A DNA stretch of 64,000 nucleotides from Lentinula raphanica (taxonomy: Eukaryota > Basidiomycota > Agaricomycetes > Agaricales > Omphalotaceae), in assembly GCA_027919835.1 (NCBI GenBank), contig JANVFP010000016.1:620001-684000 (forward strand). The letters run 5' to 3'. Below, piece after piece: positions 34,038 through 45,194 of the stretch. The notes under the pieces were generated by a model. It saw only the letters and a list, made by a program, of their open reading frames with translations. It ran no database searches and was not told the origin of the DNA. Both the position numbers and the translations under genes were made by a program. Position 1 is the first letter of the stretch. Each line of letters starts with the position of its first letter.

Positions 34038-34965
34038 ATGGCCTTACAACCCAGTCTTCGACCTCTCATTGTTGCTGGCTCAGCTAATGCCCCGCATACA
34101 CTCGATATCTTTTGTATGTCACCGTCAAAATCGATAAGCATTCGCAGCGTTATCGGTTCAATCTCCCTTCTATCCTCGAGATAACTGACCCATCGTTCAG
34201 TGGACTACGTTTGTCCTTTCAGGTAGGATGACTTCGTGGCGCGTACGACTGTCTCTTACGCGCTGATCAGTGCAAAGATGGCCTTGACAATAGACAAGGT
34301 CCTCGTACCTCTTTGCGCTGACAGTGGAAAGTACGGGGGTAAAGTCAAGGTCATCTTTCGGCCGCAAGTCCAGCCTTGGCATGCCTCATCTACTCTGGTA
34401 CACGAAGCTGGTCTAGCGGTGCATAATCACTTTGCAGGTACCTGGCAATGTATACTAACATACTTATTGTAGGTTGTTCGTGTTGCACCACAACAGTTTT
34501 GGCCTTTCGCACTAGCTGTACGTCCGTCCTTCCCGCATCCATGTTATTTGAGTCATCGAATCGAGGTCTCCATAGCTCTTCAAACAGCAAGGAGAATATT
34601 TTGATATTCCTACATCCACCATCACTCCTCTCGAAGTTCGCTCGAAACTCGCAAAACTTGTTGAAAGTGTTATCGGAAGTAGCCTGGCGAACGATTTCAA
34701 AGATCTTCTAGAGCTCAAGGGTTCTCCCAATGGAGGCAACGCGGTCACTGATGACCTTAAATACACGAGTAAGTCTATTATTCAACCTGAACCTCCTTAC
34801 CGCTCGGAAATCTGACTCAATCCCATTCCAGTCAAGTTTTCACGACAAAACAGTATCCACGTCTCTCCTACTGTTCTCTGGGATGGATTGGTCGCGAACG
34901 AAATTTCGAGTAGTTGGGGTGAGAAGGAATGGAACGACTTCCTTACTGCGAAAGTGGCTGTTTGA
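34038..34965 (+). CDS. DsbA-like thioredoxin-fold protein
   Basis: Six exons (34038-34113, 34201-34222, 34271-34418, 34473-34517, 34576-34768, 34832-34965) sum to 205 residues in phase. After SANAPHTLDIF comes a DYVCPFS motif, a CxxS form of the thioredoxin active site, then VKVIFRPQVQPWHASSTLVHEA. The C-terminal part contains VSPTVLWDGLVANEISSSW, with the cis-Pro-like segment before TVL. A single active-site Cys fits a DsbA-like or 2-hydroxychromene-isomerase-like relative rather than a classical disulfide oxidase. No signal peptide is seen. Confidence 0.75.
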
Positions 34966-35372
34966 ATTTCGAACGACTTTCGAGAAACGATGAAGTGATA
35001 TTCATCTCCAATATTGAAACACGATCAAGAATTCACTGTACCAATAGAACGATATGTGTGTTACAAGTTTAGCTGAAGAAACTTAGAAACTTGTTCGTAC
35101 ACCAAAAGATTAGTCAGCGAGCGGAAGTCATCCGATGGAAAGTCAAAAGCGGAACTTTATAAAAGGCCTTTCCAACATGTATGTGCTAAAATTATTCCTC
35201 TGTGTACATTCGTCTTCCCTGCGAATGCTTCGGATTTCTGGACTGGTTAAACTCTGAACCTGGTGCGCATGATAATTTTTCTTGTTTTAACAGTATTTTA
35301 CTCATTCAATCTGCTTGCAATCACCCACAGAAAAGAGCAGAAAAGTCATCTCGTTCCGACTTACATCTCTGC
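34966..35372. other. Promoter region of the MFS gene
   Basis: Contains TTTATAAAAGG at 35157-35167. No other feature is supported. Confidence 0.45.
35157..35167 (+). promoter_or_regulatory. TATA box of the MFS gene
   Basis: TTTATAAAAGG about 210 bases before the chosen ATG. Confidence 0.45.
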
Positions 35373-37004
35373 ATGGTAGAACAGGATCATCAAGCGGTTT
35401 CTGCGGTCAGCGACAATGAGGATATACAGGAAAATGTTTCCGACAATGTTAGTCAGGATTTAACAGCAACAGCGGACGATTATGCAGCGGAAGCTATCGA
35501 AATATCACCTCCAAATGATAGTATCAAAGAGGCTGTAGAGAGACCGGAGCCTCTGTATTCAACCTTCCCGAAATCTCAGAAGATTCTCATATTGATTGTC
35601 GGCTCATTCGCTGGCCTCGTCTCGCCGCTTACTGGCTCAATCTATCTTCCAGCGTTGAATTCGATAGCCTCAGATCTCGGAGTCAGGACCTCCCTAGTCA
35701 ATCTCACCATTACCACCTACCAAATCTTCCAAGGTCTCGCTCCATCCTTCCTGGCCTCTCTAGCCGACACAAGAGGTCGCAGGCCTACATACCTAATCGC
35801 ATTCTCCATCTACATTATCGCAAACCTAGCGTTAGCTCTCCAACACAACTATGTAGCGCTTTTGATCTTGCGTTGTCTACAATCCACGGGAAGCTCGGCA
35901 ACTATCGCTCTGGGGAGTGCTGTTGTTGCTGATATTGTGACTAGAGCGGAAAGGGGCTCTTGGGTTGGATATGCTGGTTTGGGTATCAGTCTAGGTCCAG
36001 CGTTGGGTCCAACCATCGGTGGTCTGCTCAATCAGTATCTCGGATGGCGGTCCATCTTCTGGTTCCTTCTCATCCTCGGTAGTGTGCTTCTCGCCATTAT
36101 CTATTCGCTCATGCCAGAGACCGGGAGAGCAGTGGTGGGCAATGGAAGTGTGAAGCCCTCACGGTGGTATCTAAGCCTCGCACAATGGCTCAGAATACGG
36201 CGTGGGCACCACTTCAACGGTACAGAGTACATCGTGGAAGATCGCTCGACGATCACCAAACCAAAAGGACGTGTGAACCCTCTTTCGTCGCTTCGTATCC
36301 TCCTCGAACCTGAAGGGGGTATCACCCTAGGTTTCGGTGCACTCATGTTCGCAGGCTACTTCATGGTCCTCACCACCCTATCTGAAGAGCTGACCGCACG
36401 TTTCGGGTTTTCGTCAGCTATCGTCGGCCTTTGTTATCTCCCCTTAGGATTCGGATCACTCTGTTCCCGGTGGACAGCCGGTCTACTCTTCGACTGGAAC
36501 TTTCGACGGCACGCGCGGCTTTTAGGGGTTCCCCTTGATGTGTCTCGACAGCAGAAACTTGAAGTGTTCCCAATCGAGCGTATTAGGTTGGAGATATGCA
36601 TTCCCATGGTCTATATTTCCTGTGGAACTGTTTTAGGATACGCATGGGCGATGCAGACGAATGCCAGTCTCGCCGGAATTGAGGTTTCGCTGTTTTTCTT
36701 GGGTTTGTTTTACTCGGGTGCTTTGCAGGGGTTGAATACGCTTATTGTGGACACGCATGCTGATACGCCGGCTACAGCTACAGCAGCGAATAATTTGTTT
36801 CGGTGCTTGACGAGTGCAGGAGGTACCGCGGTGGCTCCGTTTATGATTGAGAGAATTGGTATCGGTCTCATGGGAGTGTTCATCAGTGGTGTATGGCTTG
36901 TCTTCAGTCCGTGTCTTTGGGCTGTGTTACTGTTTGGCAAAAAGTGGAGGGAGAAGGCAAGGACCAAACAGGAGAGGAAGGACAAGGAAAAAAGTAGGGT
37001 TTGA
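35373..37004 (+). CDS. MFS multidrug transporter (DHA1, Qdr/Flr-like)
   Basis: One open frame; the ATG at 35373 is preferred over the upstream ATG at 35202 because the extra N-terminus is poor in transporter features. The protein has 543 residues with a long acidic cytoplasmic head, then 12 predicted hydrophobic segments starting ILILIVGSFAGLVSPLTGSI. MFS motif A is LADTRGRRP between segments 2 and 3. The antiporter motif C is GISLGPALGPTIGG in segment 5. Such proteins export drugs, amines or metabolites by proton antiport. Its substrate is unknown. Export of a decarboxylase product is possible but not shown; the decarboxylases lie 9 kb away. Confidence 0.88.
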   Translation: MVEQDHQAVSAVSDNEDIQENVSDNVSQDLTATADDYAAEAIEISPPNDSIKEAVERPEPLYSTFPKSQKILILIVGSFAGLVSPLTGSIYLPALNSIASDLGVRTSLVNLTITTYQIFQGLAPSFLASLADTRGRRPTYLIAFSIYIIANLALALQHNYVALLILRCLQSTGSSATIALGSAVVADIVTRAERGSWVGYAGLGISLGPALGPTIGGLLNQYLGWRSIFWFLLILGSVLLAIIYSLMPETGRAVVGNGSVKPSRWYLSLAQWLRIRRGHHFNGTEYIVEDRSTITKPKGRVNPLSSLRILLEPEGGITLGFGALMFAGYFMVLTTLSEELTARFGFSSAIVGLCYLPLGFGSLCSRWTAGLLFDWNFRRHARLLGVPLDVSRQQKLEVFPIERIRLEICIPMVYISCGTVLGYAWAMQTNASLAGIEVSLFFLGLFYSGALQGLNTLIVDTHADTPATATAANNLFRCLTSAGGTAVAPFMIERIGIGLMGVFISGVWLVFSPCLWAVLLFGKKWREKARTKQERKDKEKSRV

Positions 37005-37461
37005 ACATTTTTAGATTCAACTTTTTAGACGCACGATATCATGATATGAATGTTACATAGTATCCTGAAACTTTCATCACGAACTCACAGCTCGATTGAT
37101 GATTGAAGTTGTGATAAATCCCCTCAAGACTCATACAACCACAGCACTGTGATTGATGTTAGTTGGGACAGAAAACTTCCGAGGTACTTCACTTCAGACT
37201 CGGAACATTTGCTAGAAGATGATGATGATTGTACGAGGTGTAAATGATTTCTACATGGGTTTGTATCATGAAGGTAGTTGGAAGCGATACGTTGAGAGTA
37301 ACAGATAGATACAGATGGAATATAGATCAAGCGAAAACAATATTTTACAGCGTTAATAATGTACAAGGCATCCCAGACTCGACGGATGAGATCAGATATT
37401 ACCACAATAAAGCCCAAAAAGCAATGACAGATTGATTTCCTTGACGGCCGTGGATAGGGCA
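37005..37461. other. Convergent intergenic region
   Basis: Between the 3' ends of the MFS gene and the unknown gene on the other strand. No gene is seen. Confidence 0.45.
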
Positions 37462-38797
37462 TCAACCAAACTCAATGCCCCCTTTGGCTTCATATTTATC
37501 CCTGGTCTGCGAAACAGTATAAGTCTTTGGAGGCCCATTCGAGAACCCCATAATCATTTTTGTGCCGAGAGTATGAAAGTCCAAACGGGCACCAATTTTG
37601 AGCGAGTCAGATTTCCATACGCGTTGGTAGATATAGGAGTCATTAAAAGGAAGTGAGATGTTGGATGATTGATCACTTGGGAACGGAAGAAGGGTCTTCA
37701 GCCAGACACGTATCCGGTGAGAGGCACCCGCAGGCATTGAGTTCATCGGAACAGTGCTAGAAAAGATGGCAAACATGACGATTCAGTGACGGTGCAAACG
37801 GAACCCACATATACGGATACAGTGGGGAACATTGCTCACTATATCAGAAACGTCACAGAACGTGGGTCGCCTTGAAATATCAACCGGAAGTCTTCTATGA
37901 GCATTGCACCGACCCCTGCTGATTCATATTCCAGCGTGTACTTGTACAATCCTTCTGCGATATGTGTCCATCTATAACACCGGGGTTACTGCGCATTAAA
38001 CACACATCCGCACGAAAAAATCGCAAGACTGATTACCTTACGATAAACTGTACACGCGCTCGTCCTACGATCGCATCGTACGTCTGAGAGTTCGCACTGG
38101 AGGTTTTGAGACGAGCGAATGATGCGTCTGTTATGGATGAGAAATCAGGATTTTTCCCAATCCACAGCTCATCATCGCCGAATATCCGATGGTCCACAAA
38201 GTTAACTCGCAGCCAGACACGATAGGACCATAGACAGCCTGCTGGGACGCTTGCCTTTCCTGGGAAGACGCTATGAGTTTCGACGGGAAGAGACACGATC
38301 AGCTCATAGATCATGTCAAAAGTGCCGCAAAGATAGCACAATCAGATTTAATGATGATACTCACAAGACGATGAACTCGAGCATGCGGGGATCCACCGTA
38401 AGGTTGAGTGTCACAGGTTCAGAGAGAGGTCGTTCGGTTTTATCAATCTTGAGTGAGAGACGAAATGTGTATTTTCCTGCGGTTGGTTTGCCGTTTACAG
38501 GTTCTACTCTGCAAGCTGATGGTGAGCAGCTTAGTGCATAGGGGTAGTCGCGAACATACGATATCAAGAATTGTAGGGGAGCCGAACCTGCTATAAGGTT
38601 GTATGTATATTGATATCGTTCTGAACGGCGTGAAGGTCGTCGAGTGTTCGTATATAGCTGCCTTCGATGAGATTCGGGAGGCAAGAGACAGGTTAATAGA
38701 ATGCGGAACGGATTCGAGAAAGGACTGACTTGACAGCAGTAGGCGATGATAAGGAAAGAGAGTCATTATTGGAGCCCCAGCTGGAGTTGCTTGTCAT
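37462..38797 (-). CDS. Unknown protein with an internal repeat
   Basis: Spliced minus-strand gene. The last exons join in phase: ...RARVQFIVR, WTHIAEGLYKYTLEYESAG ... VTFLIY, then TVPMNSMPAGASHRIRVWLK to the stop at 37462. Two segments look alike: SVPAGCLWSYRVWLRVNF and SMPAGASHRIRVWLKTLL, each followed by a similar beta-rich stretch, so the protein probably has two copies of one domain. An earlier exon has YTFRLSLKIDKTERPLSEPV. The start at 38797 (MTSNSSWGSNNDSLSLSS) and the second exon are uncertain. No signal peptide or known family is recognised. Confidence 0.5.
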
Positions 38798-39570
38798 TGA
38801 AGAGCCAGTCGCGGTAGAGTTACTATAGATGCAGTCTGGATCAACTTTTCTACGAGATTGCGATCAACCACACACCTGCGAACTAGCGAGTGGTACTCTG
38901 GTGAAGGATCGTCGTTTATAGGAGAGAAGGAATCGAAGCCAGTGTCGTACAAAGCCATAATCTACGCTGTGAGGTACTACAACGATGGCAGTTACTGGGA
39001 TACCATATGGATGCTGGGCGGTTATAAGCAGTCCGTGAGCGGCGTAAATTTCAATTGGTTAGCACTCTATGAAACTCACAGCAAATGTCAGTAAACTATG
39101 ATGAACAGATGATGAGTCTGCTAACAGCCAGCTGGAATTCTTCTCGCAGGGGTGTTCCTCGCCGCCAGTGAAGTGTTTGACCAAGAGGGTTTCTTAAGAT
39201 CGTGGACGTTGCACAGAAAGAGTGATAACTGCAGGCGCTTAAGATGGGTATAGTGGATAGCTCAGGTTGTGATCTTCAAAAGCTGGCGATTTTAGTACAT
39301 GCCATTGGCAGCATGTTAACAGCAAGGCGTTGGCATTGAGGCAGGTTGTAACTCGGGATAATTGATGTTATGAATAGTACCAACTTGACATTTCCTCTCG
39401 AAGCTGATAAGCATAACGAGAGAACAACAACTTCCCAATGAAAACGTTCAGAAAATTGTACAGAATTTGTACAGAGAGTTATACAGCGGATAGGTCGTGT
39501 TAGATCGTATTGTTTCATGATTCGAGCGCAGAACGCTCCTAGAGGCGGATGTCAGATTGTCAAACAGCCA
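38798..39570. other. Intergenic region
   Basis: A plus-strand open frame at 38858-39094 has no supporting motif. Nothing else is seen. Confidence 0.45.
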
Positions 39571-40297
39571 TTAAAATCCCATCGAGCTCACCAAGACAAC
39601 AACTTCGTGTTCCAACGACTTCAACTCCTCCTCCAGCCTTTCTCTCTGTTTCGTCAAGGCCGCCAGTCTACGTTGCTCCAACTTCTCCGCAGCACTTGTC
39701 TGGCTAGTCAACTTTGGTCGATTTCGCGTAGTCTCCACCTACACATCCACACGGTCAGAATTCGCCCAAAGAGACTGTTGACAAGCAGACAGACCTTGAT
39801 CTCCAAAGCCTTTTCTTTCTTCTCTAGAGCCTGTAGTCCTCCCTGGGCCTTTTCTACAAGTTCTTTGATCGCAGGTTCGACTTCATCTATCAGGTCCGTT
39901 TTGTATTTTTGGAGAGTGGATGACGGTGCCAGGGCGAAGACCTATTGCTTATACATGAGATCTTCCTGATGATGTGTTTGAATTCAGCACGAAGAGGCAT
40001 ACGATTTGGTTCTCGAGGACTTTGGTCATTCGAGGAAGATCCTGGGTTCCCGCTCGTAGTAACACGCCTACTTCATGGGCCTTGACGGAGCAATATTAGA
40101 GATGCAGGAAGCGTGATTCGATATGCTAACGATAGAAGTACCTCCTCACAGCAATCTTCCAAGGAAGCAACACATTCTTCTAAATCCGCTGGACATTTAT
40201 AGCTTTGCGCGTCTGCTCGATATTCTGCAGGGACACGGTTGAAGACAGAGTCTCTTGGACCGCGACTGCCTAGTGTTGCACGCGATAGACGAGACAT
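39571..40297 (-). CDS. DASH complex subunit Spc19
   Basis: Four exons. The N-terminus MSRLSRATLGSRGPRD is followed by CPADLEECVASLEDCCEEAH. Then come LLRAGTQDLPRMTKVLENQ, VFALAPSSTLQKYKTDLIDE, VEPAIKELVEKAQGGL and LEKKEKALEIKVE, the order and spacing expected of Spc19. A C-terminal coiled coil rich in Glu, Lys and Leu (LEQRRLAALTKQRERLEEEL) follows. Spc19 is part of the ring complex that couples fungal kinetochores to microtubules. The C-terminus reads through a possible donor to a TAA at 39571-39573, so the last few residues are uncertain. Confidence 0.7.
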
Positions 40298-40556
40298 TGT
40301 AAGGTTCAGAGACGACTGAAATTCAAATCGAAGCTGAGCGGTTATAAGAATTAGTGCTGGTGGTGGTAGATGAACATGCCGGTAGAAGTAAGTAAGCGCC
40401 CATCCATATCACGAATTTCCAGTGGTGTGTTGGAGTACTTTCAGTCAAGGAGTACCCACAGGTGTGAAGAAAGGAATATTGATAAGTTAACCAGAAGCTG
40501 TACATTATCCACTCAAAAAACACGCTAAACCAGTCCATCATCCCATCCATACCCAG

Positions 40557-43060
40557 CTACTTATCCCGATACTTCTCCTCATCCTCCTCATCACTCCCAA
40601 CATCAAATATCGGCTGACTAGGCGATGATAACGCCGAAGAAGGATCCGCCGCCCTCTCTTTTCCCTTTCTAGTTCTAAACTCTTGCACAGAGTCATTTTC
40701 TTCACGTCGAGTGAGAGGTATACTCTCTTCCACCTCCGCTTCGGATTGATTGAGGGGCAGACGTACGGTTTGGGCTCGGCCCTGGCGTTTTCGCCACCAG
40801 ATGAAGAGGCCGATGAAGATGACGATGAGGAGGAGGACAAGTGCGGTCGAGCCGGCGTTGTAGTAAGCTGGTGATTATGGTGAGTGCAGGATAATTCTGA
40901 GAAACCATGCAGATAGACTACTCACCTTCCCACATCGCTTTATCCTGCTGTGGCGTCTTCCCTGTAGGCACAGACGTCGCAGTCGCAGCATCAGCTTTGA
41001 CATACATCGGCTTGGTCTCAGACCCCACAGAGCTCGGAATTTTCGCTGAACCTTCGACGATGCTGGCAAAATCGACACCCATGAAGCGCAGGATCATATC
41101 ATGTGTGATGTGGGGTACGTCGAAAGGAGCCATATGTGATGCGTTGAAGATCTGAGCACAGAAGGGAGACAGTTGGCCGACAGACGTGAAGAAGAAGACG
41201 TGGTTAGACACATACCTTGGTGTACGTCAGATTCCTGGAAGATACCCATGTACCAGCAGGAACCCCATCGACGTTCCATGATTGTGTCTGAACTGTCTAT
41301 AGACCAAGATCAGGAAATTTAAAAAAATCATAACAGAATCGACATACTCCAAGCCCAGTTGCACCATTCCAAGTCAACGCATTGATCATAGCCTCCATTC
41401 CGATGTAATTACAAATAAGATCCTGATCTCCCGCAAAGATCAGAACAGGGATTTTTTCGAGTACTTTTGGCAAGACAGAGATGGACGAATTTGACTGGGT
41501 TTCATGCAGTTCTTTGTGGATACGACCTCGACATTCGATCCAGGATTCCGAGTGAGCTTCAGCGTGGAGAGCACGAACGACATCTGGGCGCTACGAAGTC
41601 ATAATGCGTGAAGATCGAGTTTGAATAGATGGAGAAGTGGAGACCTACGTCTAGATAGGTAGTAATGGGCTTGATATCCGGAGGCCAGTTCATGCCACAC
41701 GCAGGCGCTGTATCATCCAACCGGACATCGTATATGTTGATGCACATCTCTTTGTTCTCCACTCTGAGAGTAAGTAGAGTAGATCAGCTTCGCTAGACAT
41801 AGAAAAAAACAATTTCAACCACACGCACTTTCTTTGTCGAACCTTAGTCACATCCAAAAGCAAACTCTCGCATTCCGGTACGTTGATTGGCTCTCTATCA
41901 GTAATCGCATCTACTTTGACCATGCAAGCGTCTGTTTTCTGTTTTGCGTCTTTGTATAGCTGTATATTACATAACACATACTTAGTTAGAGACGAAGGAG
42001 AAGAGAATAAGAACTCACGTCTGAGTTTTCCTCAAGAATCCCGACTTTGACAGAGAATTCCAGGAAGGAAGGATACTGGCGACGAGCATCTATCCAGCCA
42101 TTCCCAATGGCGGCACCTTTCAAAGGTACTCCGAGGTCCGAGTTCATGAGTGCCTCAGCTGGTAGTGAAGTGAAGTCCAACAACTTTGTCGTCGGAAGAA
42201 CGAGAAGAGACGCACCATAGTAAGGTATATACTGTCCAGCGAAACTTTCTCCGCCGAGGTATGTCTGGAATGAACAATACGTCAAAAATCCACAAAGCAA
42301 CAACATAGTCGTACATCCATGCGCTTGTATTCGGGGAAGACCTTGTAGAAATTGCGAAGAAACTCTATCCACTGTTCTGAGCCCTATACGAAATGAGTTT
42401 CCCGTCCTGTTGAGAGATGTACATCTGCTTGCCTCTTGTAGCGTATGCACATAGTGATTTGAGCTCGTATACGAGAATCCCGTACCCGCAGGCTGATCAA
42501 CTACGCGCACCAAATCAGACTCAATGAACACGACACGCATTCGACGGATACGCACCATAAACCATCGTCGTATATTCTTCCCAACCCCCCTCAGTAACCT
42601 TAAACCCACCCTTCCCATCCATCCGCCACGGCCCAACCTCCATCATCAACCCATCGAACGACGAGCATCCCGGTCCTCCATTGAACCAGAACATCACCCT
42701 CTCCTTATCCGCCGTCCGTCTGTTCTTGACGAGCACAAAGTACAAATGCGCCGTGACCTCGTTCGGTTTTGCTTCTGACGCATGGGGGTCGGAAGAAAGA
42801 TGACCAGCGTAGATGTGTAGTGGATGGAGAGGGTCTTGGTGGATGTCGGGTAGTGAGGGTACCCAGAAGGATGCTGCTGATGGGACTAGACACGTGCAGG
42901 AAAGGAGGAGGAAGAAGTTAGGATGAGTTATGCGTCGAAAACACGGAAAAGGATAAAACTCACTGTCTGTTGGTGCTGCGATTGACAGTGTTGACAAGCA
43001 TGATAAGGTCAAAGGAAGAGTGAGAAGGGCCCGAAAACGGCTACTCCGAGGCAGCAGCAT
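40557..43060 (-). CDS. KEX1-like serine carboxypeptidase, membrane-anchored
   Basis: Multi-exon. The ATG at 43060 opens a signal peptide ([20 protein letters not shown]). Peptidase family S10 markers: [27 protein letters not shown], the catalytic Ser in [13 protein letters not shown], the Asp in [16 protein letters not shown] and the His in [14 protein letters not shown]. Near the C-terminus is a membrane segment ([17 protein letters not shown]) and a short acidic cytosolic tail. This is the layout of Golgi KEX1, which trims basic residues from peptides after Kex2 cleavage, such as pheromones and killer toxins. Exon edges are approximate inside the gene. Confidence 0.9.
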
Positions 43061-43462
43061 GGTTTTATACGCAGAAATTATGGACAGCTGGCTGAATGCT
43101 GACAGAAGGGGTAAAGCGGGGGTAAAGCCAGTGAGCTAAACTGGTAGCTCAGTGATGTATACGTCGTGCAGAGTACCGCCTTGATCTCCCTAGGAAGCTG
43201 TGTCGTGTCGGTGCAGCCAATGAGATAGGAACAGGGAGTGGAAGATGGGGAAGAGATGGTCGTGAGCGTCTAACGAATATCTTTCAATTTTTGTCGATCA
43301 AAAAACTTGGTCCTCTGCGGCCGCGATGATCTCTCGCTGGGAACCTTCATCGTAACGAATGCAGAAGGTATACAGCATAGGATGATAGACAGAAATGATA
43401 TATATAAGGAATAAGTATATACCAAGGTGCTCGCCTCAGAACTAGGTAAAATAAATAACTCT
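43061..43462. other. Intergenic region between KEX1-like and F-box 2 genes
   Basis: Promoter of the carboxypeptidase and 3' end of the F-box gene. A GCGGCCGC-type site lies at about 43317. Nothing else is seen. Confidence 0.45.
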
Positions 43463-45007
43463 TCACCGTACCAATTTCATACTCGTCCTCAAACCCATCT
43501 CATTCAATGCATTGAATACACCTGCTTCCAAAGTAGGCAAACAAGCCTTGACCTCCAAATCAAAGGATTCCAATTGGCTAAACCCACGATGAGACTCGCT
43601 GACCTGGGGCATCGTCCGACGCGACTCAAGCATCCGAACCAGAGCCTCAACATCATCTCCTTCAATACCAGCTGAAGAACACTCGATACGCATCGATAAA
43701 TCTGCCAAACGAGGTAGAAGACCCAATGTACAACTCGTCAAACTTGATCTTGGCACGTCTCTGTACGAAAGCCATTTGAGGAGATCCACGAAAAGAGAGC
43801 TTCCGTTCGGGATGGAGAGACGTAGGCTGAGCTTAACCAGTTCACGAGTAGCAAACAGAATTTCTGCAACGCGATAGTCAAGTGGATCGGAATGCAACGC
43901 GAGGTCCTTGAGCGACTCCGAACAGCCTGATTCCGATACAATAAATTCTTGCACGGCATCGATACATTCCTCCGAGCAAGTCCCCGGTAGTACGTTTGTG
44001 ACGTGCAAAACCTCGGTGTTATGAGCGACCAGGTACGGAAGAATCAATGCGCCAGTGCCCTCCACGAAGAGCCTCTTGAGGTGAGGGAGCGACACAGGAG
44101 CGTAAGCACCTCTAGGTGACTCCAATAGATCACCGCGAGACGAAATATGACATTCGACCAGGTTAGAGGAAAGACGGAGACAATGATAATTCGGGTTGGG
44201 GAAGTCGTGGTACGCGTTCAAGTGCGTTACTTGATTCCAAGGAAGGCGAACATTCTTCGTAGCATAAGGCAGACCCTCGATAGATACCTGGCATAGCTTC
44301 GGCGCGATCTGGAAAGCATCTATCCCAGAAAAGAAGTTCCTCGTGGTCTTGTGAGGTAGATCGAATTTGAGATACAGAGATTCGAGTAGGTCGAGTCTAC
44401 CATAGATCACAGGAGAAAGCGCTTGATATACCGTGTAAGGAAGATCCAGCATAGCCAACCTCCAACGAGGCGAAGCGTTCAAGAGGTGTTCCACGGCTGT
44501 AAGGATGTGATTCGGAGCACCTTGAATATCCGGACAATGAATCTGAACATCCAACGGCATATCCTTGGACCTCTCGAGAAATGTTTCGACCAGCATATCC
44601 GCACGATTGGGCCTGTTCTGAGTATAGTGCCAGCACGACAAGTCAAGGTTGACGCGAGTCCAGAACAGAGGACAATGAACGACGATGTCTCTCCACCGCT
44701 TGCATACTTGAGTGAGGACCCACGTGCCGTCGTTCGTTTCGAGAAGGTTCGCGGCGGAGATGTCGCAGAAAGAGAAAATCATAATGATCATCTCCGTAGG
44801 CAAGGAGTCGAAGAGATGGGAACCGAGAGAATGTTGGATGGGAGGAACGTTCCAAATAGGATAGAAAGCTCTTGATGCCCCGCTCAGCGAGGTAGCACTC
44901 AGATGATCACCAATACGAAAATACTCTGACTCTTTCTGTTCCTTGAGTTTGCTCTCAGGAATCGATTTCGTGTCAAGCATGTCGATGTAAGAGCATAAAG
45001 TGTCCAT
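43463..45007 (-). CDS. F-box protein 2
   Basis: A single open frame of 514 residues from 45007. The F-box is at about residues 65-120: FDSLPTEMIIMIFSFCDISA ... TQVCKRWRDIVVHCPLFWTR. The remainder has irregular leucine-rich repeats and no other domain. It is similar in plan to the F-box proteins at 15177-17012 and 55149-56744 but not a recent duplicate of them. A predicted SCF ubiquitin-ligase adaptor; substrate unknown. Confidence 0.85.
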   Translation of the reverse strand: MDTLCSYIDMLDTKSIPESKLKEQKESEYFRIGDHLSATSLSGASRAFYPIWNVPPIQHSLGSHLFDSLPTEMIIMIFSFCDISAANLLETNDGTWVLTQVCKRWRDIVVHCPLFWTRVNLDLSCWHYTQNRPNRADMLVETFLERSKDMPLDVQIHCPDIQGAPNHILTAVEHLLNASPRWRLAMLDLPYTVYQALSPVIYGRLDLLESLYLKFDLPHKTTRNFFSGIDAFQIAPKLCQVSIEGLPYATKNVRLPWNQVTHLNAYHDFPNPNYHCLRLSSNLVECHISSRGDLLESPRGAYAPVSLPHLKRLFVEGTGALILPYLVAHNTEVLHVTNVLPGTCSEECIDAVQEFIVSESGCSESLKDLALHSDPLDYRVAEILFATRELVKLSLRLSIPNGSSLFVDLLKWLSYRDVPRSSLTSCTLGLLPRLADLSMRIECSSAGIEGDDVEALVRMLESRRTMPQVSESHRGFSQLESFDLEVKACLPTLEAGVFNALNEMGLRTSMKLVR

Positions 45008-45194
45008 TGTAGCTGTAGAACCGGGATGCTGTCAGTTGAAATGCATATCAATGTAAGGATTACTCACTTCAAGGCTGTTTGTTGTTCTTCTCAGGACAGA
45101 GGATAGAGGTAGTCGATGCGAATTTCGGTTCTCCATCTCCAGAATTCTTCGTAATTTTTATACGTCGACGAGCAGACGCTCAGACGCTCAGATG

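Noticed and set aside
39571..40297. BLOC-1-type or tubulin-cofactor coiled-coil protein
   Set aside because: The order of the DLPR, VFALAP, EVEPAI and LEKKEKALEIK segments fits Spc19 better.
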